A DNA stretch of 64,000 nt from Candidatus Hydrogenedentota bacterium (GCA_016182605.1 JACPGE010000047.1:27435-91434); one strand, 5' to 3'. Numbered from the stretch's first letter, positions 10,350 through 20,356 are shown. The notes: generated by a model from the sequence alone, not told the origin. Numbers and translations: made by a program.

Positions 10350-10525
10350 TTGCCCAGGGGACTGTACCTGCCGGCATGCAACACCCCACGCACGCAGAAC
10401 CATTCTCCACCGGCAGGGACTGTACCCGGGAAGTAAACATTCGTGCCCAGGGGACTGTACCCGCCAGCCCGCATGAACATTCGCCGGGCTCAATACTCGT
10501 ACTGGCGGGGACTGTACCCGATCAC
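10350..10525. repeat. Cluster of four GGGACTGTACC units
   Basis: Visible near 10357, 10410, 10449 and 10507. Confidence 0.7.
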
Positions 10526-10546
10526 AAGCGTCAGGTAGTACCCAGT

Positions 10547-11281
10547 ATGGCCTTCGACTACGATCACATCGCACCTCACTACGACGTGCACCGGCGTGGC
10601 CGTGGCCCCTATTACGGCACCCTGCTGATGCTCTTGAACGAGGCCCGTGCCACGTCCGTGCTCGAAGTGGGCGCGGGCACGGGCAACAACACCCAGGCCA
10701 TCGTGCAGGATCATCCCTGCCAACTGACCGCCCTCGAGCGCTCTGCGGGCATGCTCGCCCAGGGCCGTTCCAAACTGGCCGGGGTGCAATGGGTTCAGGG
10801 CGATGCCATGGCCCTCCCTTTTTCCGCCGGGCGCTTCGATTTCGCCTACGCCACCTATGTGCTTCACCACCTCTCCGATCTGGACGCCTTCTTCCGCGAG
10901 GTGCGGCGTGTGCTTCGAAATGGCATAGCCGCCTTCGTCACCCTTCCCCGCCACTTCATCCTCGCCCACCCCATGAACGCCTACTTCCCCAGTTTCTCCG
11001 TGGTGGATGGCGCGCGTTTCCAGCATGAGGACGCCGTGGCCGCCAGCATGCAGCGGGCGGGCTTCTCGCATGTGACCCAATCCCTGCATCACGATGCGCC
11101 CCGCATCATCGACCAGGCCTATGCGGAGAAGGTCGCCGGGAAGTTCATCTCCACCTACGCCCTGCTGCCGGAAGACGAGTTCCAGGCGGGGCTTGCGCGG
11201 CTGCGTAACGAGATCGCCGGAAAAGGGGCATTGGATGTTACCATGGTACGGGAGGCCGTTACGGTCTGGGGACGGTGCTGA
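10547..11281 (+). CDS. Class I SAM-dependent methyltransferase
   Basis: VLEVGAGTGNNTQAI motif I, DLDAFFREVRRVLRNG; start moved to MAFDYDHIAPHYDVHRRGRGPYY. Confidence 0.88.
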   Translation: MAFDYDHIAPHYDVHRRGRGPYYGTLLMLLNEARATSVLEVGAGTGNNTQAIVQDHPCQLTALERSAGMLAQGRSKLAGVQWVQGDAMALPFSAGRFDFAYATYVLHHLSDLDAFFREVRRVLRNGIAAFVTLPRHFILAHPMNAYFPSFSVVDGARFQHEDAVAASMQRAGFSHVTQSLHHDAPRIIDQAYAEKVAGKFISTYALLPEDEFQAGLARLRNEIAGKGALDVTMVREAVTVWGRC

Positions 11282-11326
11282 GATGGAGTATACGCGGCCC
11301 CATAACACGGCGGCAGACGTTCAATC

Positions 11327-12412
11327 GTGAAAAAAAAGAAACTCAAAAGCAAGAACCAGCCCGTGCGCACGCGCAATTGGGAAGAGAATCACGAGCATTC
11401 TTTCACCCACGACCGTGCGCGGCACCGCCGTGCCCAGCCCGTGCGCTCGGAAACGGCGGAAGATCTCGATCCGCTTCCCAGCGTATTCGAGCCCAACGGC
11501 GAGGTCTTCTCCCATTCCAAAAAATGGGCCTTCGTCCTGAAAGACGGCGCAGAAATCCTTTGCATCATCGATGAGCGCCTCAAAGAGCAGAATGCAACCC
11601 TGCTGGTGCCAGGCGATCGCGTGCTGGTGGAGTATGAAGAGGGCCAGGCCATTGTGCGCGGGGTCGCGCCGCGTCTCACACGCCTGAGCCGCCCCGCCGG
11701 CGATCATGCGCGCGTGGGCGAACAGATCTTCGCGGCAAACCTCGACGTGCTGCTCATCGTCGCCGCCGCAAAGAACCCCATCTTCCGCCCCGGACTCGTG
11801 GACCGCTACCTTATCGCGGCCGAGCAGGGCGGTGTGGATGCCGTGCTCTGCCTCAACAAGATCGATCTCGTGGAGGAAATGCCGGAGGACCTGCAGCTCT
11901 ACCGCGACCTCGGCATGCCCGTCTTCCCCATCAGTTGCAAGACCGGCGCGGGCATCGACCCCTTGCTGGCACACATCCGCGGCAAGTTGTGCGTTCTCTC
12001 CGGTCACAGTGGCGTGGGCAAATCCACCCTGTTGAACCGGCTCGATCCGGACCTCGATCTGGACACCCAGGAGGTGAGTCAATCCACCCAGCGCGGACGC
12101 CACACCACCACCGCCTCCCGTCTCTACCAGTTGGGCGGCGGCACCCGCATCATCGACACCCCCGGCATCCGCGCACTCGGCCTCTGGCGCGTGGATCCGG
12201 AAGAGGTGGCCTTCTATTTCCCCGAGTTGGCTGCGGCCGCGGCAAACTGCCACTTCCGCAACTGCACCCACACCCACGAGCCCGACTGCGGCGTGAAAGC
12301 CGGCCTCGACGACGGCACCGTCCTGCCCCAGCGCTACGCGTCTTACCTGCGCATCCGCGCGAGCCTGGAATCCGACGAGAACATCACCCCCGGGCGCATG
12401 TTCGCCCTGTAG
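11327..12412 (+). CDS. rsgA: Small ribosomal subunit biogenesis GTPase RsgA
   Basis: Circularly permuted GTPase: NKIDLVEE, GHSGVGKSTLLNRL, DTPGIRALGLW, CHFRNCTHTHEPDCGV zinc motif; GTG start. Confidence 0.95.
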   Translation: MKKKKLKSKNQPVRTRNWEENHEHSFTHDRARHRRAQPVRSETAEDLDPLPSVFEPNGEVFSHSKKWAFVLKDGAEILCIIDERLKEQNATLLVPGDRVLVEYEEGQAIVRGVAPRLTRLSRPAGDHARVGEQIFAANLDVLLIVAAAKNPIFRPGLVDRYLIAAEQGGVDAVLCLNKIDLVEEMPEDLQLYRDLGMPVFPISCKTGAGIDPLLAHIRGKLCVLSGHSGVGKSTLLNRLDPDLDLDTQEVSQSTQRGRHTTTASRLYQLGGGTRIIDTPGIRALGLWRVDPEEVAFYFPELAAAAANCHFRNCTHTHEPDCGVKAGLDDGTVLPQRYASYLRIRASLESDENITPGRMFAL

Positions 12413-12440
12413 GGCGGCGCCCGATTCGCCCGAACTCCCC

Positions 12441-12481
12441 AAAAAAATGCGGCGCGCATCTCCGTTCGAGATACGCGCCGC
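12441..12481 (-). terminator. Rho-independent terminator for the 12496..17049 gene
   Basis: Minus strand GCGGCGCGTATCTC-GAAC-GGAGATGCGCGCCGC followed by ATTTTTTT. Confidence 0.8.
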
Positions 12482-12495
12482 AACCGTTTCTGATT

Positions 12496-15400
12496 TTATT
12501 TCGACAGGAATACCGGGCAGTAGCCGTCTTCGGAAGCGCTCTGCGAACACTGCGCGTAGCCGTCCGCGTTGAACATCTGGATGATGCGCAACAATTCCGT
12601 GAGGCTGACCTTCCAGTTCTGGGGCACGTAGTCCACATTGTGCGCGTTGCAACTGCACTCACCGGCATCCTGCGGCGCACCGGGGGCATAGCCGTCTTCG
12701 GTGCCGTTCTGGCAGTGGAAACCGTTCACGTTGAAGAACTGGATGATACGCAGCAGCTCGCTCAGGTCGATCGCCATGTTGCCATTGGTGTCCGCCATGT
12801 GAATCGGGCCGTGGCTCTTCTCGCCGCCCGTACAGAACCCGCCCGACCCCGCACCGCCGGGAGGCGTGAAGGGAAGGATATCCGGCACTACACTGACGCC
12901 AGACGTAAAGCGTATCGGCAGCGGGACGAGTCCATTGGGAAATTCCATTTCCACCATGAAGGCCGTCCACCCCGTCGGCGGCGCCGGCACACTGCCCACA
13001 TAGACGCCCGGGCTCTGTGGCGACAGCGTGGAACTGGTCCACGCCTGGCCAATGCTTTCCAGGCGGAAATCGCGCGCGTAGGGGTTGGTGGCCTTCCACA
13101 AACGGACCGCCGTGGGCTGCGTCGTCGTGCTCACGCGGATCTCCCCGTTCTCCAGGATCTCCCAATCGTATTTCGGACGCGCGGTCTTCGTCAGGAAAGC
13201 CGCATAGTAGGCGGTGAGATCTTCCACCGCCGTGGAGGTCTGGTCCAGACCGTGATCCGTGTTCGGCACATAGCGCACGTGCTTCTCGCCCCTCAGATCG
13301 TCGAAGTAGAACTGGGACGAATCGGGCAGGAAGAACTGATCGCCCGTGCTGTTGATCATAAACTTCGGCATCGTGAGCCGGTTCCGGTAGCTGTACGGCT
13401 CCACAATGTCCATGAGATCCGCAAAGGCGGGATCGTCGATGCGATCCATGATGCCCATGTCCACGTAGTCTTCCACCGAGGGTGCCCAGAAGCCGTACGC
13501 CGCATAGTGGTGCTGGAAACTCGGCACCAAATTCAGCAGGTCGATCACCAGTGGGGCGATGGCCCGGACCCGCGGATCGACCACGGCGGTGGTCCAGGTG
13601 GTCCAGCCGCGCTTCGAGGCCCCGGCCACCATGAATCCGGATACCGCAGGGAATACGTCCTGCACCGTGTCCATCGCGCGCACCACCGCCTTGGTCATCG
13701 GAAGGCGCGGCAGCCACAGGGGATCGCCCGTGGACATGAACTTGTCCCAGCAATACGCAATCAACTCGTCTTCCGTGCGGCCATTCGCCAAGTACCGCGG
13801 ATCCGTTTCATCGGCAAATTTGATCCGCTCATTCGGAATCATCTTGATTTCCGCCACGATCGAGCGGGTCTGTGCGGCCAGTTGCCCAAGCGTGGGATCG
13901 ACACCGCTGGGCGCGGAGCCGCCATTGCTCCCGCCGCTAATGAACATCATCGCCTCGTTAAACAAAAGCGAGTCCGGCACCGCAACCAGAAGCCAGTGCT
14001 CCCAGAGCGTCCGGTTCACTTCGTTCGCCGAACGCCACCGTTGCGAGGTCATGGAATAAACACGGGATGTATAGCCGTTACCGTCGCTCGTGGAGAGCAA
14101 CTGGTAACGGTAATTGTTGTCCGGCGTGTTCACATAGGTGTCGAGCGCGGTCAGTACGGGCTCGCCCTCGCCTTCCCCTTCACCCTCTCCTTCGCCCTCG
14201 CCTTCACCTTCGCCCTCGCCTTCACCTTCGCCCACAGGATCGCCGAAGCTCCCCGGGTCCGTCGGATCCGTATTCGCCAAGAACTCAGTATGGTTGAAGT
14301 ACGTGTCGCCGTCGCGGTCGAGCGCCACGCGCGTGGCGGTTCCCGCGGGAACCACTGTAAAGGTCAGCTTCGCACCCTCATCCAGCAGCGTGAAAAGCGT
14401 CGTCTGCGTCACCGGGCCGCCAGCGGCGTCCAACTGGAAGTTGCTCCCCCCAACAAAACGCGCACCACGCAGCCGCCCATCCATAAGACCAAAGCCCACC
14501 AGTTCAATGCGCGGAGAAGCCGTGACGAAATTCTTTAGATCGGCAAGCTGCGAATTATTCGGCTCGCTCTTTCCTGCCGTGACCTGCTGGCCAACAGCCG
14601 CATGCGCGTCGCGGCTCTCCACCCCCGGGGGATTGTCAAATGGGAGCAAGCCGGGCGACGGGGGACCGAAGCCGCTGCCTGAAAAGGCAAGCATGAGTGC
14701 GGTTAAATTGGCCAATTCCTGGGGGGAGTTGGTGGTGAACGCATTCTCCGAAAGGAATCGCTCCAGGGTATCCACACTGCCATCGTGCAGATACCCGAAT
14801 CCCGCGCGGCTCTCGGTGTGGATCATGTCCATCCCCACCTTGTCATACATATTGCGCAGTTGCGCCACCTTGATCGCGCGATTCGTCGATCCGTCGATGC
14901 TGACCAGCGCCAAGTGCCGCTCACCCAGTGGCCCCAGGGGTATTTCTTCATAAACCCCAGTGCTGTTATTGAACGTCGCATTCGAGCTGTTACCGCTGGG
15001 CAACGTATGGCAGGTCACGCACGATACAACGGTCTGATCGATGCGCCGTCCGTGGTCTCGATAGAGCGCAAGGCCAGCCACGGCATCGCCATTCGGCAGT
15101 TGGTTGCCCGCCCCGGGAAAACGCGGGGTAATGAAATGGCCGGGCAAAGGCAAGTTCGTCGGCAGAGAATTGTTCAGATTGCGGAACGGGTTGGGCGGAA
15201 AGTGAATGCTCGCCAGAAAGGCCTTGTACTCGTTCATCTCCTGATCCGTCAGGGTCGTGTCATCTCCCTGCAACCCCATGAACGCTCCTCTAAACTCTTC
15301 CAACCCGAGCCGGTCCCCGCGCCAATGGAAGGGCTCCTGACCAATAATACCCTGCAAGGTCTGGGTGCTCATCGGCCCTTTCATCGGATGGAAGGGCTCG

Positions 15401-17049
15401 ATGCCATCCGCAAGAAAAACGCTGCCGTCGAATTCTGCGTTCATGCCCAGATTGCGATTCTCGAGGCTGATCATCTCGCCGGCAGGATTCCCCAAGTCCC
15501 ACGCGAGCCGGTCCATACGGGAGTCGATATGGCAGGACCCGCAAGACGCCTGGCCGAGACCTGAGTTCTTGTGGGTATCATAGAGGTGCTTGCGGCCCAC
15601 CCTGATGGGCTCGGGCGTGGGATCGAAAAGCGGTACCACGTCCACCTCGGAACCAGCCACCGTGCCGCCGCCCTGGGTCTGAAGTGCGACCACCGAAATG
15701 GAGGCGTCGAAGCGGTTGAGGGCGTAGAGCACATTCCGTGCCTCGTCGAGTACAACGCCCGTGGGGCCTTCGCGCAATTCAATCGTGGACGTGGCGCCGA
15801 TGCGATCGCCCTCGGCATCGACCACGATGAGGTTGTTCGAACCCATGCCTGTGATGAAGGCCTGGGTGCCCGCGCTGTTCCAAACGATCCCGCGCGGATC
15901 CCCGATCGACTTGTTCCGGTCATTCTGCGGAATGCGGCGCACCGCATACGTCAGGTGCCCCCGATTCAAATCGACCACGCTCTCCGTGACCAAATCCAGC
16001 GGATCGCCTATGGCCAGGTTCACCCGCGCAAATATGCTGTTCACATTGGGCTCGAAACGCACTTCGTTGATGCCGTCGATACCAACCACCGTCACATCGC
16101 CCGACACCGGATTCACATCGATCGCCATACAGATGTTCATCATATGGTCGATGTAGGTGACCGGTGCGGCCAGATTGTTCGCATTGATCACGGCCACATC
16201 GTGATCGAGCAGCGTCCAGCCCTGGGGGCGCCCCGACAGGCCGGACTGCGGTCCGGAAACGAACTGTGTCCAATCCGTGCCGGTGTCGTCCAGCCATTGG
16301 CCCGCGTCGTTCTGCTTCACGATCATCCCCACCCGGGGCGGTGCGTCATTGTCCGGATTCTCGGCGGGATCGAAGCCATTGCCGTTGTTGTTTGAGGGTG
16401 GATTTGCAGTGCCGTGCGGAGTCTGCGCGTTCCCCACCACATTCGGCGGGAACGAGATGACACTGTTCCCTTCCGAGCCGCCGCCCAGCGCAGTCGAGCG
16501 GTTCCCCGATTCAAATATCGCCGCGTAGACCTTGGAGCCATCGGGGCTCACGGCAAGCGCACGGGGATCTTCTGCATTGATGGCAATATTCGTCGGGTTG
16601 GCCGTGGGATCGCCCGGGCTCACCACCTGAATCAGGTTGGCCTGCGAGCAGGATATAAAGGCGCGCCCCTGGGTCCCGGCGAAGACCACGTCCGCGGGCT
16701 CGTCGGCCGTGCGGACTGTATTGACAATGGCGCCCACGGAAATATCTACGATACTGACCGAATCGGAAATCTGGTTCACGACCCACACTTCCGTATTGGT
16801 CCGGAAACGCGCGGTTACGGGGTCGATGCCCACGGGAATGGATTGCTCCAATTCGGGCGCACCACCGCCAAGAGAGAAGATCTCAACCCGCCCGTCGGCC
16901 GTGTTACAGACCGCCAAATGCGCCCCGTCTGGACTGAGGTCCATCGGATGGACTTGGGGCGTTTCGAAGTTGACAAAATTGTCCTGGGCGAAGGCATGGC
17001 CCAGCGTCAACAAGACGGTAAAAAATAGAACTGCGCATCGCAAGCCCAT
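12496..17049 (-). CDS. Large secreted multidomain protein: beta-propeller/di-heme cytochrome region, GEGEGE linker, PhoPQ-activated-pathogenicity-related-like domain, dockerin/EF-hand-like C-terminus
   Basis: Signal peptide MGLRCAVLFFTVLLTLGHAFAQ; CGSCH and CVTCH heme motifs; (EG)n linker; VSGFMVAGASKRGWTTWTTAVVDPRVRAIAPLVIDLLNL; two LSELLRIIQFFN/LTELLRIIQMFN repeats. Confidence 0.82.
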   Translation of the reverse strand: MGLRCAVLFFTVLLTLGHAFAQDNFVNFETPQVHPMDLSPDGAHLAVCNTADGRVEIFSLGGGAPELEQSIPVGIDPVTARFRTNTEVWVVNQISDSVSIVDISVGAIVNTVRTADEPADVVFAGTQGRAFISCSQANLIQVVSPGDPTANPTNIAINAEDPRALAVSPDGSKVYAAIFESGNRSTALGGGSEGNSVISFPPNVVGNAQTPHGTANPPSNNNGNGFDPAENPDNDAPPRVGMIVKQNDAGQWLDDTGTDWTQFVSGPQSGLSGRPQGWTLLDHDVAVINANNLAAPVTYIDHMMNICMAIDVNPVSGDVTVVGIDGINEVRFEPNVNSIFARVNLAIGDPLDLVTESVVDLNRGHLTYAVRRIPQNDRNKSIGDPRGIVWNSAGTQAFITGMGSNNLIVVDAEGDRIGATSTIELREGPTGVVLDEARNVLYALNRFDASISVVALQTQGGGTVAGSEVDVVPLFDPTPEPIRVGRKHLYDTHKNSGLGQASCGSCHIDSRMDRLAWDLGNPAGEMISLENRNLGMNAEFDGSVFLADGIEPFHPMKGPMSTQTLQGIIGQEPFHWRGDRLGLEEFRGAFMGLQGDDTTLTDQEMNEYKAFLASIHFPPNPFRNLNNSLPTNLPLPGHFITPRFPGAGNQLPNGDAVAGLALYRDHGRRIDQTVVSCVTCHTLPSGNSSNATFNNSTGVYEEIPLGPLGERHLALVSIDGSTNRAIKVAQLRNMYDKVGMDMIHTESRAGFGYLHDGSVDTLERFLSENAFTTNSPQELANLTALMLAFSGSGFGPPSPGLLPFDNPPGVESRDAHAAVGQQVTAGKSEPNNSQLADLKNFVTASPRIELVGFGLMDGRLRGARFVGGSNFQLDAAGGPVTQTTLFTLLDEGAKLTFTVVPAGTATRVALDRDGDTYFNHTEFLANTDPTDPGSFGDPVGEGEGEGEGEGEGEGEGEGEGEGEPVLTALDTYVNTPDNNYRYQLLSTSDGNGYTSRVYSMTSQRWRSANEVNRTLWEHWLLVAVPDSLLFNEAMMFISGGSNGGSAPSGVDPTLGQLAAQTRSIVAEIKMIPNERIKFADETDPRYLANGRTEDELIAYCWDKFMSTGDPLWLPRLPMTKAVVRAMDTVQDVFPAVSGFMVAGASKRGWTTWTTAVVDPRVRAIAPLVIDLLNLVPSFQHHYAAYGFWAPSVEDYVDMGIMDRIDDPAFADLMDIVEPYSYRNRLTMPKFMINSTGDQFFLPDSSQFYFDDLRGEKHVRYVPNTDHGLDQTSTAVEDLTAYYAAFLTKTARPKYDWEILENGEIRVSTTTQPTAVRLWKATNPYARDFRLESIGQAWTSSTLSPQSPGVYVGSVPAPPTGWTAFMVEMEFPNGLVPLPIRFTSGVSVVPDILPFTPPGGAGSGGFCTGGEKSHGPIHMADTNGNMAIDLSELLRIIQFFNVNGFHCQNGTEDGYAPGAPQDAGECSCNAHNVDYVPQNWKVSLTELLRIIQMFNADGYAQCSQSASEDGYCPVFLSK

Positions 17050-17284
17050 AACGTAACGTACTCCTACGGCGAAGCCGCCGTTCTCCCTTGTCGTTGACCC
17101 GCTAAGGATAATGCATTCCGGCACATTTGACAAGTTTACGGCTTCATGGCAAGAATCCACCGGTCCAAGGGGGTTCCGGCGGGCTTGCAGCACCCCTCCC
17201 GGACTGCTAAACTTCCGGAACACAACACGTTAGCTGCCAGCAGAGAGATAACGGCCCACAGCGCGGCCAAGGATGCGCCATACC

Positions 17285-18034
17285 ATGATTTCAGCAGAAG
17301 GGCTGCGGAAAGTCTTCTACGCCTCGCGCGGCCTGGAAGTCGTGGCGGTAAAGGGCGCAACCTTCTCCGTCGACGCCGGAGAGGTCTTCGGGCTGCTCGG
17401 CCCGAACGGCGCCGGAAAAACCACCCTCCTGCGCATGCTGGGCACCATCATCACCCCCACCTCGGGCATCTGCCGGATCAATGGACAGATTACCGAGAAC
17501 GCGCCGGACAGCATCCGCAAGGAGATCGGGTTTCTCTCGGGAAATACCAAGCTCTACGGACGCCTGACCGCGCGCGAACTCTTGCGCTACTTTGGACGTC
17601 TCTACGACATGGCCGACCCCGCCATCGCCATCCGCACGGCAGAACTGGCGGAACTGCTCCAGATGCACGATTTCCTCGACCGCCGCTGCGAGGCCCTAAG
17701 CACCGGCCAGACGCAGAAGGTCTCCATTGCACGGGTCATCCTCCACGATCCGAAGGTCTTGATCCTCGACGAACCCACCCTCGGACTCGACATCATGACC
17801 AGCCGGAGCATCCTCGACTTCATTCTCCTGGCGAAAGGGCGGGGCCACTCCATCATTTTCAGCACCCACCACATGAGCGAGGCCGACTACCTCTGCGACC
17901 GCGTGGGACTCATCTACGAGGGCGAACTCATGGCCGTGGACGAAAAAGCCGCGCTCCTCGCAGGGCGCGGAGTGAACAATTTGCACGACGCCTTCCTCTC
18001 GCTCGTCGATGAACGGGAGCGGCAAGCCTCATGA
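17285..18034 (+). CDS. ABC transporter ATP-binding protein (NatA-like)
   Basis: GLLGPNGAGKTTLLRMLGT; LSTGQTQKVSIARVILHDPKVLILDEPT. Confidence 0.92.
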   Translation: MISAEGLRKVFYASRGLEVVAVKGATFSVDAGEVFGLLGPNGAGKTTLLRMLGTIITPTSGICRINGQITENAPDSIRKEIGFLSGNTKLYGRLTARELLRYFGRLYDMADPAIAIRTAELAELLQMHDFLDRRCEALSTGQTQKVSIARVILHDPKVLILDEPTLGLDIMTSRSILDFILLAKGRGHSIIFSTHHMSEADYLCDRVGLIYEGELMAVDEKAALLAGRGVNNLHDAFLSLVDERERQAS

Positions 18035-20079
18035 GACGCCGTATCGTACTGACCATTCTCAAGAAGGAACTGCTGGACACCATCCGCGACAAGCGCACCC
18101 TGATCATGATGGTGGGCGTACCCATTGTGCTCTATCCCGCGATGATGATCATCAGCATGCAGGCCATGCTCGTGCAACAGACCGGCATGGAGGACCGGAC
18201 CTCCAAGGTCGCGGTGATGGGCGAAGGCGCGGCACAGGTGAAGACCTGGCTCAAGAGCGTGGAGAAGCTCGAGGTGTCGGAACCCGGGGATCCCGCGGCC
18301 GCCTTGTCCTCCGAAGAGATTGACGTGCTGGTGAAAGTGGAAGGCAATCCCGAGGGTGTTGCCAACGGCACAGGCAACGTCCAGATCGCAATCCAGTTCG
18401 ACGGCGCGGAGATCGATTCGCGCAAGGCTTCGGATCGGGTTGAAGACGGGCTGCGCAAGGTCTCGGAAAAACTGCGCGATGCGCGCCTGGCCACCGCTGG
18501 GCTGAAGCCAGACTTCATCGAGCCGTTGAAGTTGAAGACGGAGAATGTGGCGCCGGCCACCAAGACCACCGGCACGATCCTGGGCAGTGTGCTGCCCATG
18601 TTGCTGATTCTCATGATTGCCGTCGGCGCGTTCTATCCCGCGGTGGACGTAACCGCGGGCGAAAAGGAACGCGGCACCTTCGAGACGCTCCTCTCCACAC
18701 CAACGACCAAGAGCGAGATCGTCACTGGTAAATTTCTCACAGTCTTCGCCCTCGCCATGCTCGTCGGACTCCTCAACCTGACCAGCATGGCCGCGACCAT
18801 GGCCTTCATGCTCAATCAATTGTCGAGCCAGCTCGACAAGGCCATCCCCGTGGAGATCCAGTTCCCGCCAATGGCCGCGGTAGCCATGGTGCTGGTCATG
18901 CTCCCCCTGAGCTTCTTCATTACCGCCGTCATGATGTGCATCGCTGTCTTCGCAAAAAGCTTCAAAGAAGCCCAAAACTACGTGACGCCCTTCCTGATGG
19001 TCCTTCTCTTCCCCGCCATGCTCGGCAGCTTCCCCGGGGTCGAACTTACAAACGCCACGCAATTCATCCCCGTTACCAACGTGGTGCTGCTGTTCCGGGA
19101 ACTCCTGACTGGAAGCGTCACCGCCGATCAGTTCTTCTCCGTCTTCATGAGCACCTTCGCCTTCGCCCTGCTCGCGCTGCAATTCGCATCATGGCTCTTC
19201 CAGCGCGAAGAAGTCATCCTCTCCGAAGACAAAGGCTTCCCGCTCTCGCTGAACCGCAAATACTTCCGGCCCCGCGCAAGCATGGGGGCCTCAATGGCGC
19301 TCGGCTACTTCGCCATACTGCTCATTGTCCTCTTCTACCTCGCCTCGCTCGTGCAGCAATGGGATCTCATCTGGGGCCTCTTTATCACCCAGTGGGTCTT
19401 CCTGCTGGCGCCCACGGTGCTCCTGCTGTGGTTTGTAAAGGTCGACCTGAAAGAAGCGCTCAGCCTGCGCCGCCCCCCCTTGGCCGGTCTGCTCGGCACC
19501 GTTTGCATGGCCGCCTCCGCCCTGCCCCTCCTGATCCAGTTCGACATCTATCAAAACAAGGTCTTGCCGGTGCCCAAGGAGTTTGAAGAAGCGTTCGCCC
19601 AGTTGCTTTCCTCTGGAGCTTCCAACACCGGCCTCTTCACCCTGCTCTTTGTTGTGGCCTTCTCCCCCGCCGTCTGCGAAGAGGTGGTCTTTCGCGGCGC
19701 GCTGCTTTCCGGGCTGCGCGAACGCCTCAACCCCTGGGTGGCCATGATCGCCGTGGGGCTGCTTTTCGGCCTCTTCCACCTCTCCATCTTCCGCATCGTC
19801 CCCACCGCGCTGCTTGGCATGGTGCTCACCTACGCCGTGGTGCGCACCGGCTCCCTCTACACCGGCATACTCATGCACTTCATCAACAACGCCGCAAGTA
19901 TTCTCTTGGCCACCGGCAGCGTGCAATCCTGGATCGACGTCTCCGCCCTGGAAAAAGACGGGCTGCCCGCCTGGGCCTTGGCAGGTGCCGCAGCGCTCTT
20001 CGCCGTGGGCGTGATCCTCGTGGAGACCGGCGCCCGCAATAGCAGATCCCCCGCCCCGCCAAGACCCCAATCAGATTAG
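18031..20079 (+). CDS. ABC-2 permease (NatB-like) fused to CPBP/CAAX-type intramembrane protease domain
   Basis: MRRRIVLTILKKELLDTIRDKRTL; AGEKERGTFETLLSTPTTKSEIVTGKF; C-terminal EEVVFRGALLSGLRERL and GLLFGLFHLS; overlaps the upstream ATPase gene. Confidence 0.9.
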   Translation: MRRRIVLTILKKELLDTIRDKRTLIMMVGVPIVLYPAMMIISMQAMLVQQTGMEDRTSKVAVMGEGAAQVKTWLKSVEKLEVSEPGDPAAALSSEEIDVLVKVEGNPEGVANGTGNVQIAIQFDGAEIDSRKASDRVEDGLRKVSEKLRDARLATAGLKPDFIEPLKLKTENVAPATKTTGTILGSVLPMLLILMIAVGAFYPAVDVTAGEKERGTFETLLSTPTTKSEIVTGKFLTVFALAMLVGLLNLTSMAATMAFMLNQLSSQLDKAIPVEIQFPPMAAVAMVLVMLPLSFFITAVMMCIAVFAKSFKEAQNYVTPFLMVLLFPAMLGSFPGVELTNATQFIPVTNVVLLFRELLTGSVTADQFFSVFMSTFAFALLALQFASWLFQREEVILSEDKGFPLSLNRKYFRPRASMGASMALGYFAILLIVLFYLASLVQQWDLIWGLFITQWVFLLAPTVLLLWFVKVDLKEALSLRRPPLAGLLGTVCMAASALPLLIQFDIYQNKVLPVPKEFEEAFAQLLSSGASNTGLFTLLFVVAFSPAVCEEVVFRGALLSGLRERLNPWVAMIAVGLLFGLFHLSIFRIVPTALLGMVLTYAVVRTGSLYTGILMHFINNAASILLATGSVQSWIDVSALEKDGLPAWALAGAAALFAVGVILVETGARNSRSPAPPRPQSD

Positions 20080-20153
20080 AATCGACGTTGATTTCGGATC
20101 ATCCCCCCCTGGGATCGCCGTTTGTACTCGGCCCCTCCTCTCCCCCTGGGATG

Positions 20154-20242
20154 ATGGAACCGACAAAAGCCTCGCAACGACAACGTCGAGCACCAAGGGG
20201 ACTGTCCTCTTTCCGAGTTTCACGAGGAAAAGGGACTGTCCC
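20154..20242. repeat. Dispersed repeat block (copies A2 and B2)
   Basis: GGAACCGACAAAAGCCTCGCAACGACAACGTCGAGCACCAAGGGGACTGTCCTCTTTCCGAG...; matches 10303..10348 and 10079..10128. Confidence 0.75.
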
Positions 20243-20356
20243 CCGCACCGCCAACACGCACGACCCCGCAACGGACGTACTTTTGTCGGCCTCGTCTGGG
20301 ATCGCCGTTTGCACTCGGCAAGACTTACGGAACCGGCCACGCACAAGCCTGAGGAC

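Noticed and set aside
11935-14538. 867 aa plus-strand ORF
   Set aside because: Arg/His/Pro-rich low-complexity product overlapping rsgA and antisense to the propeller-PhoPQ gene.
17914-19182. 422 aa minus-strand ORF
   Set aside because: Antisense of the NatB-like gene; His/Glu/Gly-rich shadow.
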